Of a stretch of DNA of 55,687 nucleotides, positions 1 through 8,693 are shown piece by piece (the first letter of the stretch is position 1; every line of letters begins with the position of its first letter). The position numbers and the translations under genes were made by a program. A model generated the notes under the pieces. It did no database searches and was not told the origin of the DNA. It was given only the letters and a program-made list of their open reading frames with translations. Source of the DNA: an uncultured Clostridia bacterium (GTDB lineage Bacteria; Bacillota; Clostridia; TANB77; CAG-508); contig CATJWN010000052.1 in the NCBI GenBank assembly GCA_949745595.1, positions 1-55,687 of the forward strand. Direction: 5' to 3'.

Positions 1-2388
1 GTAGATAAACAAAGTATGCATGCAAAAAGAAACGGATATAGCTTTAGCTATAGGGAGGTCAACTTTTTTCGTAGTTCAATGGATTTATTGTTTCAGGAAC
101 TACAAGAAGCTACTAAACGCGGAAAACAAACAATAATTCTTGGTGGAAACACCGATGGCTGTAAAAAGATGTCTAGCCTTTTATATGAAAAAGGAATAAA
201 TAATGATTACAGAGAGAATATTGAAGATTATGAATTAGTACCAGGAACAATAGTAGTGACAGCTGGTGCTTTATATGCTGGTTTTGAAATGCCAGAAATG
301 AATTTACTTGTAATATCTACAGCAGAGATATTTGAAAGTAAGCCCAAAAGACTTCGTACGCCATCTAGCTTTAAAGATGGTGAAAAAGTTGTATTTGCAG
401 ATTTAAAAGTAGGCGATTACATTGTTCATAAAACACATGGAATTGGTCAATATATTGGTGTTCAAACTATAAAAGCAGATAGTGTAACAAAAGATTATAT
501 TAAGATTGCTTATAAGGGTGATGATGTTTTATATGTACCAACTAATTCATTAGATAATATTAGAAAATATATAGGTTCAGATAAGACAGAACCTAAGGTA
601 AATAGACTAGGTTCAAAAGATTGGGAAAAAGCAAAAGAGAGGGTAAAAAACAACTTAAGAGAAGTAGCCGAAGAACTAGTTACCTTATATGCTAAAAGAC
701 AGAAAATGGAAGGTTTTGCTTTTTCTAAAGATACACCTTGGCAAAAAGAATTTGAAGATAGTTTTGAATATGTTGAAACAGATGACCAACTAAGATGTAT
801 AGAAGAAGTAAAAAAGGACATGGAAAATGTAAAACCTATGGATAGGCTACTTTGTGGTGACGTTGGATATGGAAAGACAGAAGTAGCTATTCGTGCAGCT
901 TTTAAAGCGTGCATGGACCAAAAGCAAGTAGTATACTTAGCACCAACTACAATTTTAGCCAGTCAACAATATGAAGAGTTTAGAAAAAGAATGAAAGACT
1001 ATCCAATTAAAGTAGAGCTTTTAAATAGATTTAGAACTAAAAAAGAACAAACAGAAATTTTAAAGAAACTTGAACTTGGCGAAATAGATGTATTAATAGG
1101 AACACATAGAGTTTTAAGTAAAGATGTAAAGCTAAAGAGCTTAGGACTTTTAATAATTGATGAAGAGCATCGTTTTGGTGTTAAAGACAAAGAAAAAGTA
1201 AAAGAAATGAAAAATAGTGTAGATGTTCTAACTATGACAGCTACTCCTATTCCAAGAACACTTCATATGTCAGTGGTTGGAATGAGGGATATGTCAGTTA
1301 TATATGAACCACCTCAAAATAGGATGCCAGTTCAAACTTATGTGCTTGAATATGACGAAGAGGTTGTAAGAGAAGCAATTACCAAAGAGTTAGAACGTGG
1401 TGGTCAAGTTTTTTACTTATATAATAATGTTGAAGGGATTTCTAAAAAAGCAAATGATATTGCAAAATTAGTACCAGAGGCCAAAATTGATATAGCACAT
1501 GGAAAGATGTCAGGAACAGAGCTTGAAAGTATTATGCAAGACTTTATTGAGGAAAAGACTAATGTGCTTGTATGTACTACAATTTTAGAGTCTGGAATAG
1601 ATATTCCAAATGCAAATACAATAATAGTAGAGAATGCTGATAGATTAGGCTTAGCACAGCTTTATCAAATACGTGGTAGAGTGGGACGTTCAGATAAGCA
1701 AGCGTATGCATATATAACCTATAAAAGAAATAAATCTCTATCTGAAGTAGCAGATAAAAGATTAAAAGCTATAAAAGAATTTACTGAATTTGGCTCTGGT
1801 TTTAAAATTGCTATGAGAGACTTAGAGATAAGAGGCGCAGGAAGTTTGCTTGGAGAAATACAACATGGACATATGGAACAAGTAGGCTATGATATGTATT
1901 GTAAGCTTTTAGATGAAGTAGTAAAAGAAATAAAAGGTGAAGAGGTTATTGAAGAAATTGATGTTCAAATAGACTTAAATGTTTCTAGTTATATACCAGA
2001 CGAGTATATTGAAAATCCGAGTCAAAAAATTGAGATTTATCAAAATATTGCATTATGTAGGACAGAAGAGGATATTCAAAATGTCACTGACGAAGTACTA
2101 GATAGATATGGAAGTATGCCAAAAGAGATAGAGAATTTACTAGAAGTTGCAAGAATTAAAATGCTTGCACGTGAAGCTTATGTTTTAAAAATAAATCAAA
2201 AACAAGAAAACGTAGTTTTCCATTTCGAAAAAGAGAGATTTAATGTAGAATGTATAGATAAATTAATGAAAATTTATAGAAATAGAATTAAGTTTTCACC
2301 TGCAACTGAGCCGTACATTACATTTAAGCTTCATGATGTGAAAAATCTTTTGGTTGAGATTCAAGAATTTTTGAAACAGTTAAAATAA
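1..2388 (+). CDS. mfd: Transcription-repair coupling factor Mfd, 5'-truncated by the window
   Basis: Superfamily 2 DNA translocase that removes stalled RNA polymerase and recruits UvrA. The frame is open from base 1, so the N-terminal part (UvrB-like region) lies outside; about 795 residues are visible. Seen in order: end of the N-terminal module, RNA-polymerase-interacting (CarD/RID) domain (VGDYIVHKTHGIGQYIGV), Walker A GDVGYGKTE near visible residue 286, DEEH box near 387 (LLIIDEEHRFGV), TATPIPRTLHMS, motif VI region QIRGRVGRSDKQAYAY, and a C-terminal TRCF domain. No in-frame CGG occurs. It is followed after 53 bases by the SpoU methyltransferase gene. Confidence 0.97.
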   Translation, partial: VDKQSMHAKRNGYSFSYREVNFFRSSMDLLFQELQEATKRGKQTIILGGNTDGCKKMSSLLYEKGINNDYRENIEDYELVPGTIVVTAGALYAGFEMPEMNLLVISTAEIFESKPKRLRTPSSFKDGEKVVFADLKVGDYIVHKTHGIGQYIGVQTIKADSVTKDYIKIAYKGDDVLYVPTNSLDNIRKYIGSDKTEPKVNRLGSKDWEKAKERVKNNLREVAEELVTLYAKRQKMEGFAFSKDTPWQKEFEDSFEYVETDDQLRCIEEVKKDMENVKPMDRLLCGDVGYGKTEVAIRAAFKACMDQKQVVYLAPTTILASQQYEEFRKRMKDYPIKVELLNRFRTKKEQTEILKKLELGEIDVLIGTHRVLSKDVKLKSLGLLIIDEEHRFGVKDKEKVKEMKNSVDVLTMTATPIPRTLHMSVVGMRDMSVIYEPPQNRMPVQTYVLEYDEEVVREAITKELERGGQVFYLYNNVEGISKKANDIAKLVPEAKIDIAHGKMSGTELESIMQDFIEEKTNVLVCTTILESGIDIPNANTIIVENADRLGLAQLYQIRGRVGRSDKQAYAYITYKRNKSLSEVADKRLKAIKEFTEFGSGFKIAMRDLEIRGAGSLLGEIQHGHMEQVGYDMYCKLLDEVVKEIKGEEVIEEIDVQIDLNVSSYIPDEYIENPSQKIEIYQNIALCRTEEDIQNVTDEVLDRYGSMPKEIENLLEVARIKMLAREAYVLKINQKQENVVFHFEKERFNVECIDKLMKIYRNRIKFSPATEPYITFKLHDVKNLLVEIQEFLKQLK

Positions 2389-2441
2389 GAAATAGTATAA
2401 TAAATTTATAAAAAGCAAATAATAGCTAAAAAGGAGTTTTT

Positions 2442-3238
2442 ATGGTTATTACAAGTAAAGATAATGAGTTTGTAAAACATGTTAAAAAGTTAAAGGAAAA
2501 GAAATATAGAGAAGAATATGGAGAGTTTTTAGTGGAAGGCATAAAAATGATACAAGAAGCTATTACAGAAAATGCTATTATAAAGCAAATAGTAATTTGT
2601 GATGACTGTAAAACAGAAAACGTGATTCCAAGTGACTTGATGTATGAGATTGCAAAATATGACTGTGTTTATGTAAATGAAAAAGTATTTAATGCTATGA
2701 CTGATGTTACAAACCCACAAGGAATACTTGCAATTATTGAGAAATATCCAAGTAGAGAAAATCAAATTGATTATAAAGAGGACTTTTTCTTAGTATTAGA
2801 TAATATTCAGGATCCACGGAAATATGGGGACAATATTAAGGACAGCAGATAGTATCAATTTAAAACAAATACTAGTATCAAAAGGAACTGCTGACCAATA
2901 TAATCCTAAAGTAGTACGTTCAACAATGGGAGCGATTTTCAGAGTTAATATAATTGAATGTGAAGATTTAGTTAAAACTTTGAAAGAACTAAAAAGACAT
3001 AAAATTGAGATTTATGCAACAGACTTAAAAACAGATAAAAGCATATATGATGTTAGTTATAAGAGAAAAGCCGTAGTTATTGGAAATGAAGCAAATGGTG
3101 TTTCAACAGAAATACTAAATTTAGCAGATAATAAAATTAAAATTCCAATGCTTCGGAAAAACTGAGAGCTTAAATGCAGCAGTTGCAACAGGAATTATTT
3201 TATATGAAACGGTAAGACAAAAAGAGAAGGAGAATTAA
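2442..3238 (+). CDS. SpoU/TrmH-family RNA 2'-O-methyltransferase, read through two CGG +1 sites
   Basis: SAM-dependent ribose methyltransferase of rRNA or tRNA. Conceptual length is 264 residues, normal for the family, if the C of CGG is skipped at 2817 and again at 3154. The three pieces then join into the standard SpoU order: substrate-binding N-terminus (to about residue 100), motif 1 DPGNMGTILRTAD (Gly126 from the first site), motif 2 VVIGNEANG (about 212-219), motif 3 IPMLGKTESLNAAVATG (Gly238 from the second site). Without the shifts the protein stops after 136 residues. Start ATG follows aaaggag. Its stop overlaps the converging DUF4364 gene by 4 bases. Family assignment is firm; the exact RNA target is not known. 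Confidence 0.93.
2817..2819 (+). other. CGG +1 frameshift / quadruplet site 1 (SpoU motif 1)
   Basis: Incoming frame reads GAT CCA CGG AAA; the conserved DPGN motif needs GAT CCA (C) GGA AAT. Codon 126 of the methyltransferase. Seen directly; decoding mechanism is inferred. Confidence 0.9.
3154..3156 (+). other. CGG +1 frameshift / quadruplet site 2 (SpoU motif 3)
   Basis: Incoming frame reads ATG CTT CGG AAA AAC TGA; skipping the C gives ATG CTT GGA AAA ACT GAG, restoring PMLGKTESLN. Second site in the same gene. Confidence 0.9.
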
Positions 3239-3792
3239 ATTTCTTCTTCTCTTTCGTCTATTAAAGCATGTAAAATTTCTGGATATATATGTATTGCGTG
3301 TTTCTTCCAGTTATTAACTATTTGTTTTGCTTGTTCTCTAGAACCTGCGTAAGCTTCTAAATTAAATACAGTATTATTGTTTTCAATAATCTTGCATTTA
3401 ACAGAAAAGTCAGTTTCAGTAACTGGAGCATATTCTGCAACTATTGAAAATTCGTCTTTTATAATATTAAAATTTTCTTTAAATTTACTATCAACTCTAA
3501 GTTTTAAGATACCAGGGATAATATCTATTGTAAGATCCAAAGCATTTTTGCCATCTTCAGTTAATTCATAAATATCATCATTTTCTTGCTTAAAAGTACT
3601 AACATAATTGTCATCTAATAAATCTAATAAAAATTGTTGAAAATAAAAATAATTCATATCTGAAATCGAAATAACAAGTTCTAATAATTCATTATGAGAT
3701 ATAGGTTTTCCTACTTTATCTAATATATATAAAATTAAAATTTTATTCTCTGCTAATGTTTGATCATCTGAATTAAGCTTCAAATTAAGCAC
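3235..3792 (-). CDS. DUF4364 family protein
   Basis: 185-residue protein resembling DUF4364, a conserved clostridial family with a winged-helix-like N-terminus (LAENKILILYILDKVGKPISH) and an LTEDGKNAL stretch typical of small winged-helix regulators. Function is not established. It converges on and overlaps the methyltransferase by 4 bases and is divergent from the anchored protein at 3900, with the two promoters back to back. RBS gggaggtg precedes the ATG. Confidence 0.8.
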   Translation of the reverse strand: MLNLKLNSDDQTLAENKILILYILDKVGKPISHNELLELVISISDMNYFYFQQFLLDLLDDNYVSTFKQENDDIYELTEDGKNALDLTIDIIPGILKLRVDSKFKENFNIIKDEFSIVAEYAPVTETDFSVKCKIIENNNTVFNLEAYAGSREQAKQIVNNWKKHAIHIYPEILHALIDEREEEI

Positions 3793-3809
3793 CTCCCAAA
3801 GCTATTTGT

Positions 3810-3838
3810 ATTATAACATTCTTTATGACAAAAAACAA
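3810..3838 (-). promoter_or_regulatory. SigA-type promoter for the DUF4364 gene
   Basis: On the minus strand TTGTTT, 17-base spacer, TATAAT. Its -35 box abuts that of the divergent promoter at 3839. Confidence 0.6.
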
Positions 3839-3867
3839 TTGATTATATTAAAAAATAATGCTATAAT
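3839..3867 (+). promoter_or_regulatory. SigA-type promoter for the 3900 operon
   Basis: TTGATT, 17-base spacer, TATAAT, placed 33 bases before the ATG at 3900. Confidence 0.65.
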
Positions 3868-3899
3868 GAGCTCAGGAAAAAATATTAGGGGTAAAAAAT

Positions 3900-4781
3900 A
3901 TGTTGGAATTAAGAAGAGCGTTGAGAAGGTTTGTAAGCAAATTAACTGGAAAAAAGGCACTTGTATTCTTTATAGTAATTTTTTTACTTTGTGTAATGGC
4001 AATTTCTATAGGAATTTATACACAGTATTTTTATAAATACTCAGACACGGATCCATTAATGATGGGAATAAATACAAGCAGTGAAAAAACTGCTGAAGAA
4101 CTCCAAGCACTAAAAGCACAGTTTAATGGTTTATTTACGAATTCTTTGAAAGTAAATAGTGAAAATGTTAATATAACTGAAAAATTAGATCCAGCTAAGG
4201 ATTTAGCATATACAGCTTATAATTTAAAAAATGAAGATGAAAACTTTTTTAGTGTAAATGCAGTTATACCACTTCTTAATATTAACACAGAAAAAGCTAA
4301 AGAGATAAATAAAGCTATTCAAGCAGAATTCCATGAAAAAGCGAATTCTGTTATGCGCCAACAAGACGTGTATACAGTATACAATGTATCTTATGTAGCT
4401 TATATAAATAATGATATTTTATCAGTTGCAATAAAAGCATCTTTGAGAGAGGGAGAGAAGTCTGAAAAGGTTTCAATAAAAACTTATACTTATAGTTTAT
4501 CAGCAGAAAGACAAGTTAAACTTTCAGAGCTTGTAGAGTTAAAAGAGCAAACAGTAGATAGTGTACAAAGCACTATAAACAGTGAAATTAAGACAGCATA
4601 TAATAATGCAAAAATAATAGCAGCTGAATATGGAAATTTATACGAAAGAGATTTAAATAGCGATATGTATAAAGTAGAAAATGCTATAACTTATTTCCTG
4701 ACAGATGATGGATATGTTTATGTGCTATATCCTTATGGAAACAATGACTATACTAATGAAATGGATGTAGTAATTTTCTAA
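3900..4781 (+). CDS. Membrane-anchored protein, DUF4163/DUF3298-like
   Basis: 293 residues. A basic N-terminus (RRALRRFVSK) is followed by one membrane helix (about 21-42, VFFIVIFLLCVMAISIGIYTQYF), so most of the protein should be extracellular. The outer part has IPLLNINTEKAKEINKAIQ, a pattern like PdaC/DUF4163 and RsiV-type DUF3298 proteins, and ends with a strand-rich segment. The same pattern occurs in the protein at 11907. First gene of a likely operon with the YibE/F gene, 14 bases on. Family link is by motif resemblance only. Confidence 0.6.
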   Translation: MLELRRALRRFVSKLTGKKALVFFIVIFLLCVMAISIGIYTQYFYKYSDTDPLMMGINTSSEKTAEELQALKAQFNGLFTNSLKVNSENVNITEKLDPAKDLAYTAYNLKNEDENFFSVNAVIPLLNINTEKAKEINKAIQAEFHEKANSVMRQQDVYTVYNVSYVAYINNDILSVAIKASLREGEKSEKVSIKTYTYSLSAERQVKLSELVELKEQTVDSVQSTINSEIKTAYNNAKIIAAEYGNLYERDLNSDMYKVENAITYFLTDDGYVYVLYPYGNNDYTNEMDVVIF

Positions 4782-4795
4782 AAGGGGGAAATTAA

Positions 4796-6040
4796 ATGCT
4801 TAAGAAAATAGCTCTAATATTAATCACATTTGTACTAATGATAAATTGTTATATGGGAGTTATATATGCAGCAGAGGCTGAGTCTAATCCAGAAGGAAAT
4901 TCAGAAACACAAAGCACTGAGGAAAATAATGGTGGAGCCGAATTAGTTGAAAATTACTCAGATATAATAGAAGTAAAAGCTAGAGTTATGAAAGCAGGTG
5001 AGGTAAGAAAAGTAACTACTGGTTCTGTAGAAGATACAGTACAAGAAGTTACAATTGAAATCCTTGAAGGTGAGTATAAAGGCAAAGAATATACTACAGA
5101 TTATGTGCTTTCTTATGATATAGATGGAAAAATTTTAGCTTATGAATTAAAAGAAGGAAATACAGTAATGGTACAACTTTCACAAGACCAAACTGGTGAA
5201 GTGACAGTTACTGTACAAGATGTTCAAAGAGATATTTACATATATATAATGTTCATCGTATTTTTAGCAAGTGTTATACTAATAGGTGGAAAAGAAGGTA
5301 TAAAAGCTGTTATTGGACTTTTGATAACTATGTTATGTATATGGTTTATATTAGTAAAAGCTATTTTTGAAGGAGCAAATCCAATTTGGACTTCAATAGG
5401 AACTTCCGCTATTATTATAGTTCTTACATTCCTTGTAATAGGAGGAATAAATAGAAAAGTAATTACTGCAGCGCTTGGTACTTTAGGTGGAGTCGTTATG
5501 GCAGGAATTATGGCTGCTATATTTAGTCATTTAGCTAAACTTTCAGGAGCGTGTGAAGATGCAATTCAGCTTAGTATTAATATGAAGACAGTTACATTTA
5601 ATTTTAGAGATTTAATTTTTGCAGGAATTGTAGTATCTGCACTTGGAGCTTGTATGGACGTAGGTATGTCTATTGCCTCAAGTTTGGATGAGATAAAAAA
5701 TAAGGCAAAAGACATTTCATGGCAAGAATTATTTAAAAGCGGAATGTCAATTGGTAAAGATGTTATAGGAACAATGACAAATACACTTATTTTGGCATAT
5801 GTAGGTGGAGCATTAAAACTTATACTTTTATTCTTGGCTTGCGAAATGCCAATAAGTGAAATATTTAATAAAGAAGTTATTGCAGAAGAGATTATATCTG
5901 CTATTGCAGGTAGTATGGGTGTTGTATATACAGTGCCAGTTACAGCCTTTATATATTCATTCTTAAATAGAAAAAAGACAGTTTATAAGACTACATCAGA
6001 AAACAAAGTAGAAGGCAAAAGAAGTTTAAAAATAGATTAA
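4796..6040 (+). CDS. YibE/F family membrane protein
   Basis: 414 residues. N-terminal signal segment (about 1-26), an acidic Ser/Gly-rich linker, an extracellular beta-type domain (EVTIEILEGEYKGKEY, about 70-145), then about seven membrane helices (from DIYIYIMFIVFLASVILIGG onward) including SALGACMDVGMSIASSL, characteristic of YibE/F proteins. The family's function is not settled. RBS agggggaa precedes the ATG. Confidence 0.85.
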   Translation: MLKKIALILITFVLMINCYMGVIYAAEAESNPEGNSETQSTEENNGGAELVENYSDIIEVKARVMKAGEVRKVTTGSVEDTVQEVTIEILEGEYKGKEYTTDYVLSYDIDGKILAYELKEGNTVMVQLSQDQTGEVTVTVQDVQRDIYIYIMFIVFLASVILIGGKEGIKAVIGLLITMLCIWFILVKAIFEGANPIWTSIGTSAIIIVLTFLVIGGINRKVITAALGTLGGVVMAGIMAAIFSHLAKLSGACEDAIQLSINMKTVTFNFRDLIFAGIVVSALGACMDVGMSIASSLDEIKNKAKDISWQELFKSGMSIGKDVIGTMTNTLILAYVGGALKLILLFLACEMPISEIFNKEVIAEEIISAIAGSMGVVYTVPVTAFIYSFLNRKKTVYKTTSENKVEGKRSLKID

Positions 6041-6053
6041 AGGGGTTATGCTT

Positions 6054-6587
6054 ATGAATAAGGTACCATTTAGTGAAAACGAGTTAGTTGAAATTACAGA
6101 AGAAAAGAAGGAAGCAAAACCATCAAGCTTTGTAATTGATCCAAGTGTAAGATTAGGATATTTTCAAAGTCTAGGTGAAGTAAAAAAAGTACAATTGCAA
6201 GGACAGAATTTTATTAAAGACAGTGACGATAGAATTGGTAAGAGAAATTCCTTAGATGGTTATGAAATGTTTGTTATTCCATCAAAAGCTATTGCTGTTT
6301 TAGAAAAATTATATGAAACTTCAAGAGACCAAAGTGGAAATATAGGTTATGTTAGAAATCAAGCTGGAGAAAGAGTACCAGCCATTGAAAGTGAAACTTA
6401 TTTTATGCCAATGAGTATGGCAAGGGATTTTATGGAAGGAAATAATAAAAGAGAAATGTTAAGAAGTCCTTTTGTTGAAAAAGCTTATCATACTTCAAAT
6501 TGGGTTATAAATGCGGGACAAAAAATGGACAGGATTATGCTAGAAATGGCAATGGCTAAAAATGATAGAGATGAAATGAGTTTATAA
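6054..6587 (+). CDS. Conserved-looking hypothetical protein, 177 residues
   Basis: Not recognised. Soluble and charged, with no membrane segment. The start is placed at the second ATG (6054) because the aggggt ribosome site leaves 8 bases to it but only 2 to the ATG at 6048. Features include VIDPSVRLGYFQSLG near the N-terminus and a Met-rich C-terminal helix (RIMLEMAMAKNDRDEM). It follows yibE/F by 13 bases and is probably cotranscribed with it. Confidence 0.65.
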   Translation: MNKVPFSENELVEITEEKKEAKPSSFVIDPSVRLGYFQSLGEVKKVQLQGQNFIKDSDDRIGKRNSLDGYEMFVIPSKAIAVLEKLYETSRDQSGNIGYVRNQAGERVPAIESETYFMPMSMARDFMEGNNKREMLRSPFVEKAYHTSNWVINAGQKMDRIMLEMAMAKNDRDEMSL

Positions 6588-6620
6588 TTTATTTGAATTA
6601 CAAAAGAGAAGAGGTAGAGT

Positions 6621-7424
6621 ATGACTGAAAGAGAATATAGATTAGTAGTTCAGATGTTTTCTACGTATTTAGAAAGAAAAAAATATGCGTTACGTGACAT
6701 ATTAATTAAAGAATATGAAGAAAAGCGCAATCTAATCGATTTTGATGATATAAATCGAATTCTTTTATATGACTTTGCAGACATTGAAACTAACATTAAT
6801 TTAGATTCTAAACATATTGGTGTAGTTTGCAGTGGATCGCCAGATATCACTTTGCAAATTATTTTTGCTGCGCTAAAAAACAATATGAGGATAAAGTTTA
6901 TAGCGCTTAATTATAATGATATAAATAATTTTTTGTTTCAAATATATTTAGACATTATGCGCGACTTAAAAATGCCTAATACCAATTTTTATTACAATGA
7001 AAAATGGTTAGAACAAGATGCAATGGAAAAAGGCAAGGTTTTTGATAAAATCATATATATAGGAAACTATTTTGATTATGAAAATTTTTTATATTTTGCT
7101 GATAACAAAAACGTATTGTTCTGGAATAATAACAATGTAAAAGTGCTAATGTCAAGAGAAAAAAATAAAGAAGCATATAAAGAGATTATAAAATTTTCAT
7201 ACTCAAATAATATAGAAATAGAAGTTTACGAAGATGAAGACGAGTTTTTAGAAGAGCTACAAGAAGGAGAATTTGCGCTTATATATACAGAACCCGAAAA
7301 TGAAGCAAAGTATGTTACTTCATTAAAAGCTAGAATAATAAGGTTTAACGAGTTTAATATACAAAATTTTAAATTTAAAGTAAATGATTTGATTTTAGCT
7401 CTTGATTTTTCTCAAAAAATGTAG
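6621..7424 (+). CDS. Hypothetical protein, 267 residues
   Basis: Not recognised. An N-terminal helical, charged segment (EREYRLVVQMFSTYLERKKY) is followed by an alpha/beta region with a possible nucleotide-fold strand-turn (HIGVVCSGSPDITLQ) and an acidic stretch (VYEDEDEFLEELQEGE). The middle weakly recalls degenerate aldehyde-dehydrogenase-like folds, but no catalytic Cys/Glu pair could be placed, so no function is given. RBS agaagagg. The next promoter (7402) lies inside its 3' end. Confidence 0.6.
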   Translation: MTEREYRLVVQMFSTYLERKKYALRDILIKEYEEKRNLIDFDDINRILLYDFADIETNINLDSKHIGVVCSGSPDITLQIIFAALKNNMRIKFIALNYNDINNFLFQIYLDIMRDLKMPNTNFYYNEKWLEQDAMEKGKVFDKIIYIGNYFDYENFLYFADNKNVLFWNNNNVKVLMSREKNKEAYKEIIKFSYSNNIEIEVYEDEDEFLEELQEGEFALIYTEPENEAKYVTSLKARIIRFNEFNIQNFKFKVNDLILALDFSQKM

Positions 7425-7430
7425 TACAAT
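7402..7430 (+). promoter_or_regulatory. Promoter upstream of the carAB leader
   Basis: TTGATT, 17-base spacer, TACAAT, overlapping the end of the preceding gene and 41 bases before the leader ORF. Confidence 0.6.
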
Positions 7431-7471
7431 ATCAAACAGTGTAAATATTGATGTAAGGAAGGTAGTTTTAA

Positions 7472-7561
7472 ATGTTTAATTTAACAGCAGTTAACAAAAT
7501 AAAAACAAAGGCTTTTTCTAAGGCATCATTATTTTCTATTTTAAAAAATGATAATCATTAA
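7472..7561 (+). CDS. 29-residue leader-type small ORF upstream of carAB
   Basis: ATG preceded by aaggaagg at a good distance; encodes MFNLTAVNKIKTKAFSKASL then FSILKNDNH. Its stop codon is the first base of a terminator hairpin (7561-7588) that lies between the promoter at 7402 and carA at 7620. The position suggests a translated leader of an attenuator, but the peptide is rich in Lys, Phe, Ser and Asn and has no Arg run, so the sensed signal is not clear. It may also be a small free-standing gene. Confidence 0.5.
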   Translation: MFNLTAVNKIKTKAFSKASLFSILKNDNH

Positions 7562-7588
7562 ACACTAAGTAATTAGTGTTTTTTTTTG
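7561..7588 (+). terminator. Intrinsic terminator or attenuator before carA
   Basis: Stem aacacta / tagtgtt (7 bp), loop agtaat, then a run of 8-9 T. No promoter was found between it and carA, so carAB transcription may depend on read-through. Confidence 0.7.
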
Positions 7589-7619
7589 AGGTAATAAAAA
7601 TTTAAAAGGAGGAAAAGTA

Positions 7620-8681
7620 GTGAAAGGTTATTTGGTTTTAGAAAACGGTCAAATATTCGAAGGAGAAAAAATAGGTAGCAACAAGGATACAGCTTGTGAA
7701 GTAGTTTTCAATACTGGTATGGCAGGTTATATAGAGACTTTTACAGATCCATCTTATGCAGGACAAGGTATTGTTATGACATATCCTTTAATCGGAAACT
7801 ATGGAATTATCAAACAAGATGCTGAAAGTAGTAAGATATGGGCAAAAGCGGTATTTATTCATGACTTAGCAGAATATGAAAGTAATTTCAGAACAGAAGG
7901 AACACTTGAAAGTTTCTTAATCGAAAACGATATTCCAGGACTAAAGAATGTAAATACAAGAAAACTTACAAAAATCCTTCGTGATAGTGGAACAATGAGA
8001 GGATATATCACAACAGATATATCAAACTTAAGTAAGATCCACGGAGAAATTGAAAAATATAGAGTTGGTGATGTAGTAGAAGAAGTTACTTGTAAACAGC
8101 CACAAAAATATGGTGAAGACGCTGAAAAACAAGTTGCACTTTTAGATTATGGCTACAAGAAAAACATATTAAAATCTTTATTAAAAAGAGGTGTTGGAGT
8201 TACTGTATATCCAGCAACAACAACAGCTGAGGAAATCTTAGCTACAAATCCTGACGGAATAATGTTATCAAATGGACCTGGTGATCCAGAAGATTGCAAA
8301 TTCCAAATTGAAAATGTAAAAAAATTATATGACTCAAATGTGCCAATCTTTGGAATATGCTTAGGTCATCAACTAATGGGACTTGCAACTGGTGCACAAA
8401 CTGCAAAATTAAAATATGGACATAGAGGTCCAAACCATCCAGTAAAAGATTTAGAAACTAGAAGAGTTTATATAACTAGTCAAAATCATGGATATTACAT
8501 ATTAGAAACAAGTATTGATCCTGAGATTGCTGAAGTTTCACATGTTAACTTAAATGATAGAACAGTTGAAGGATTAAATTATAAAAATAAAAATATATTT
8601 ACTGTACAATTCCACCCAGAAGCATGTCCAGGACCAGAAGATACAGGATATTTATTTGATAAATTTATTGAAATGATATAA
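7620..8681 (+). CDS. carA: Carbamoyl-phosphate synthase small (glutamine amidotransferase) subunit
   Basis: 353 residues. Hydrolyses glutamine and channels ammonia to CarB for pyrimidine and arginine synthesis. N-terminal CPSase small-chain domain (GYLVLENGQIFEGE), C-terminal class I amidotransferase with nucleophile Cys247 in FGICLGHQLMG and His332/Glu334 in FHPEACPGP. Starts with GTG after aaaggagg (7606-7613 region). carB follows after 12 bases. Confidence 0.97.
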   Translation: MKGYLVLENGQIFEGEKIGSNKDTACEVVFNTGMAGYIETFTDPSYAGQGIVMTYPLIGNYGIIKQDAESSKIWAKAVFIHDLAEYESNFRTEGTLESFLIENDIPGLKNVNTRKLTKILRDSGTMRGYITTDISNLSKIHGEIEKYRVGDVVEEVTCKQPQKYGEDAEKQVALLDYGYKKNILKSLLKRGVGVTVYPATTTAEEILATNPDGIMLSNGPGDPEDCKFQIENVKKLYDSNVPIFGICLGHQLMGLATGAQTAKLKYGHRGPNHPVKDLETRRVYITSQNHGYYILETSIDPEIAEVSHVNLNDRTVEGLNYKNKNIFTVQFHPEACPGPEDTGYLFDKFIEMI

Positions 8682-8693
8682 GGAGGGCTAAAA

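Noticed and set aside
2824-3165. A second small methyltransferase gene inside the SpoU gene
   Set aside because: It is the +1 continuation of the same gene, starting from an internal ATG of motif 1.
2442-3238. Calling the split genes pseudogenes
   Set aside because: Each resumes a complete, conserved family sequence to its normal end; hemW, truB and the methyltransferase are housekeeping genes.
6621-7424. Aldehyde dehydrogenase-like annotation
   Set aside because: Only a vague fold resemblance; catalytic residues could not be located.
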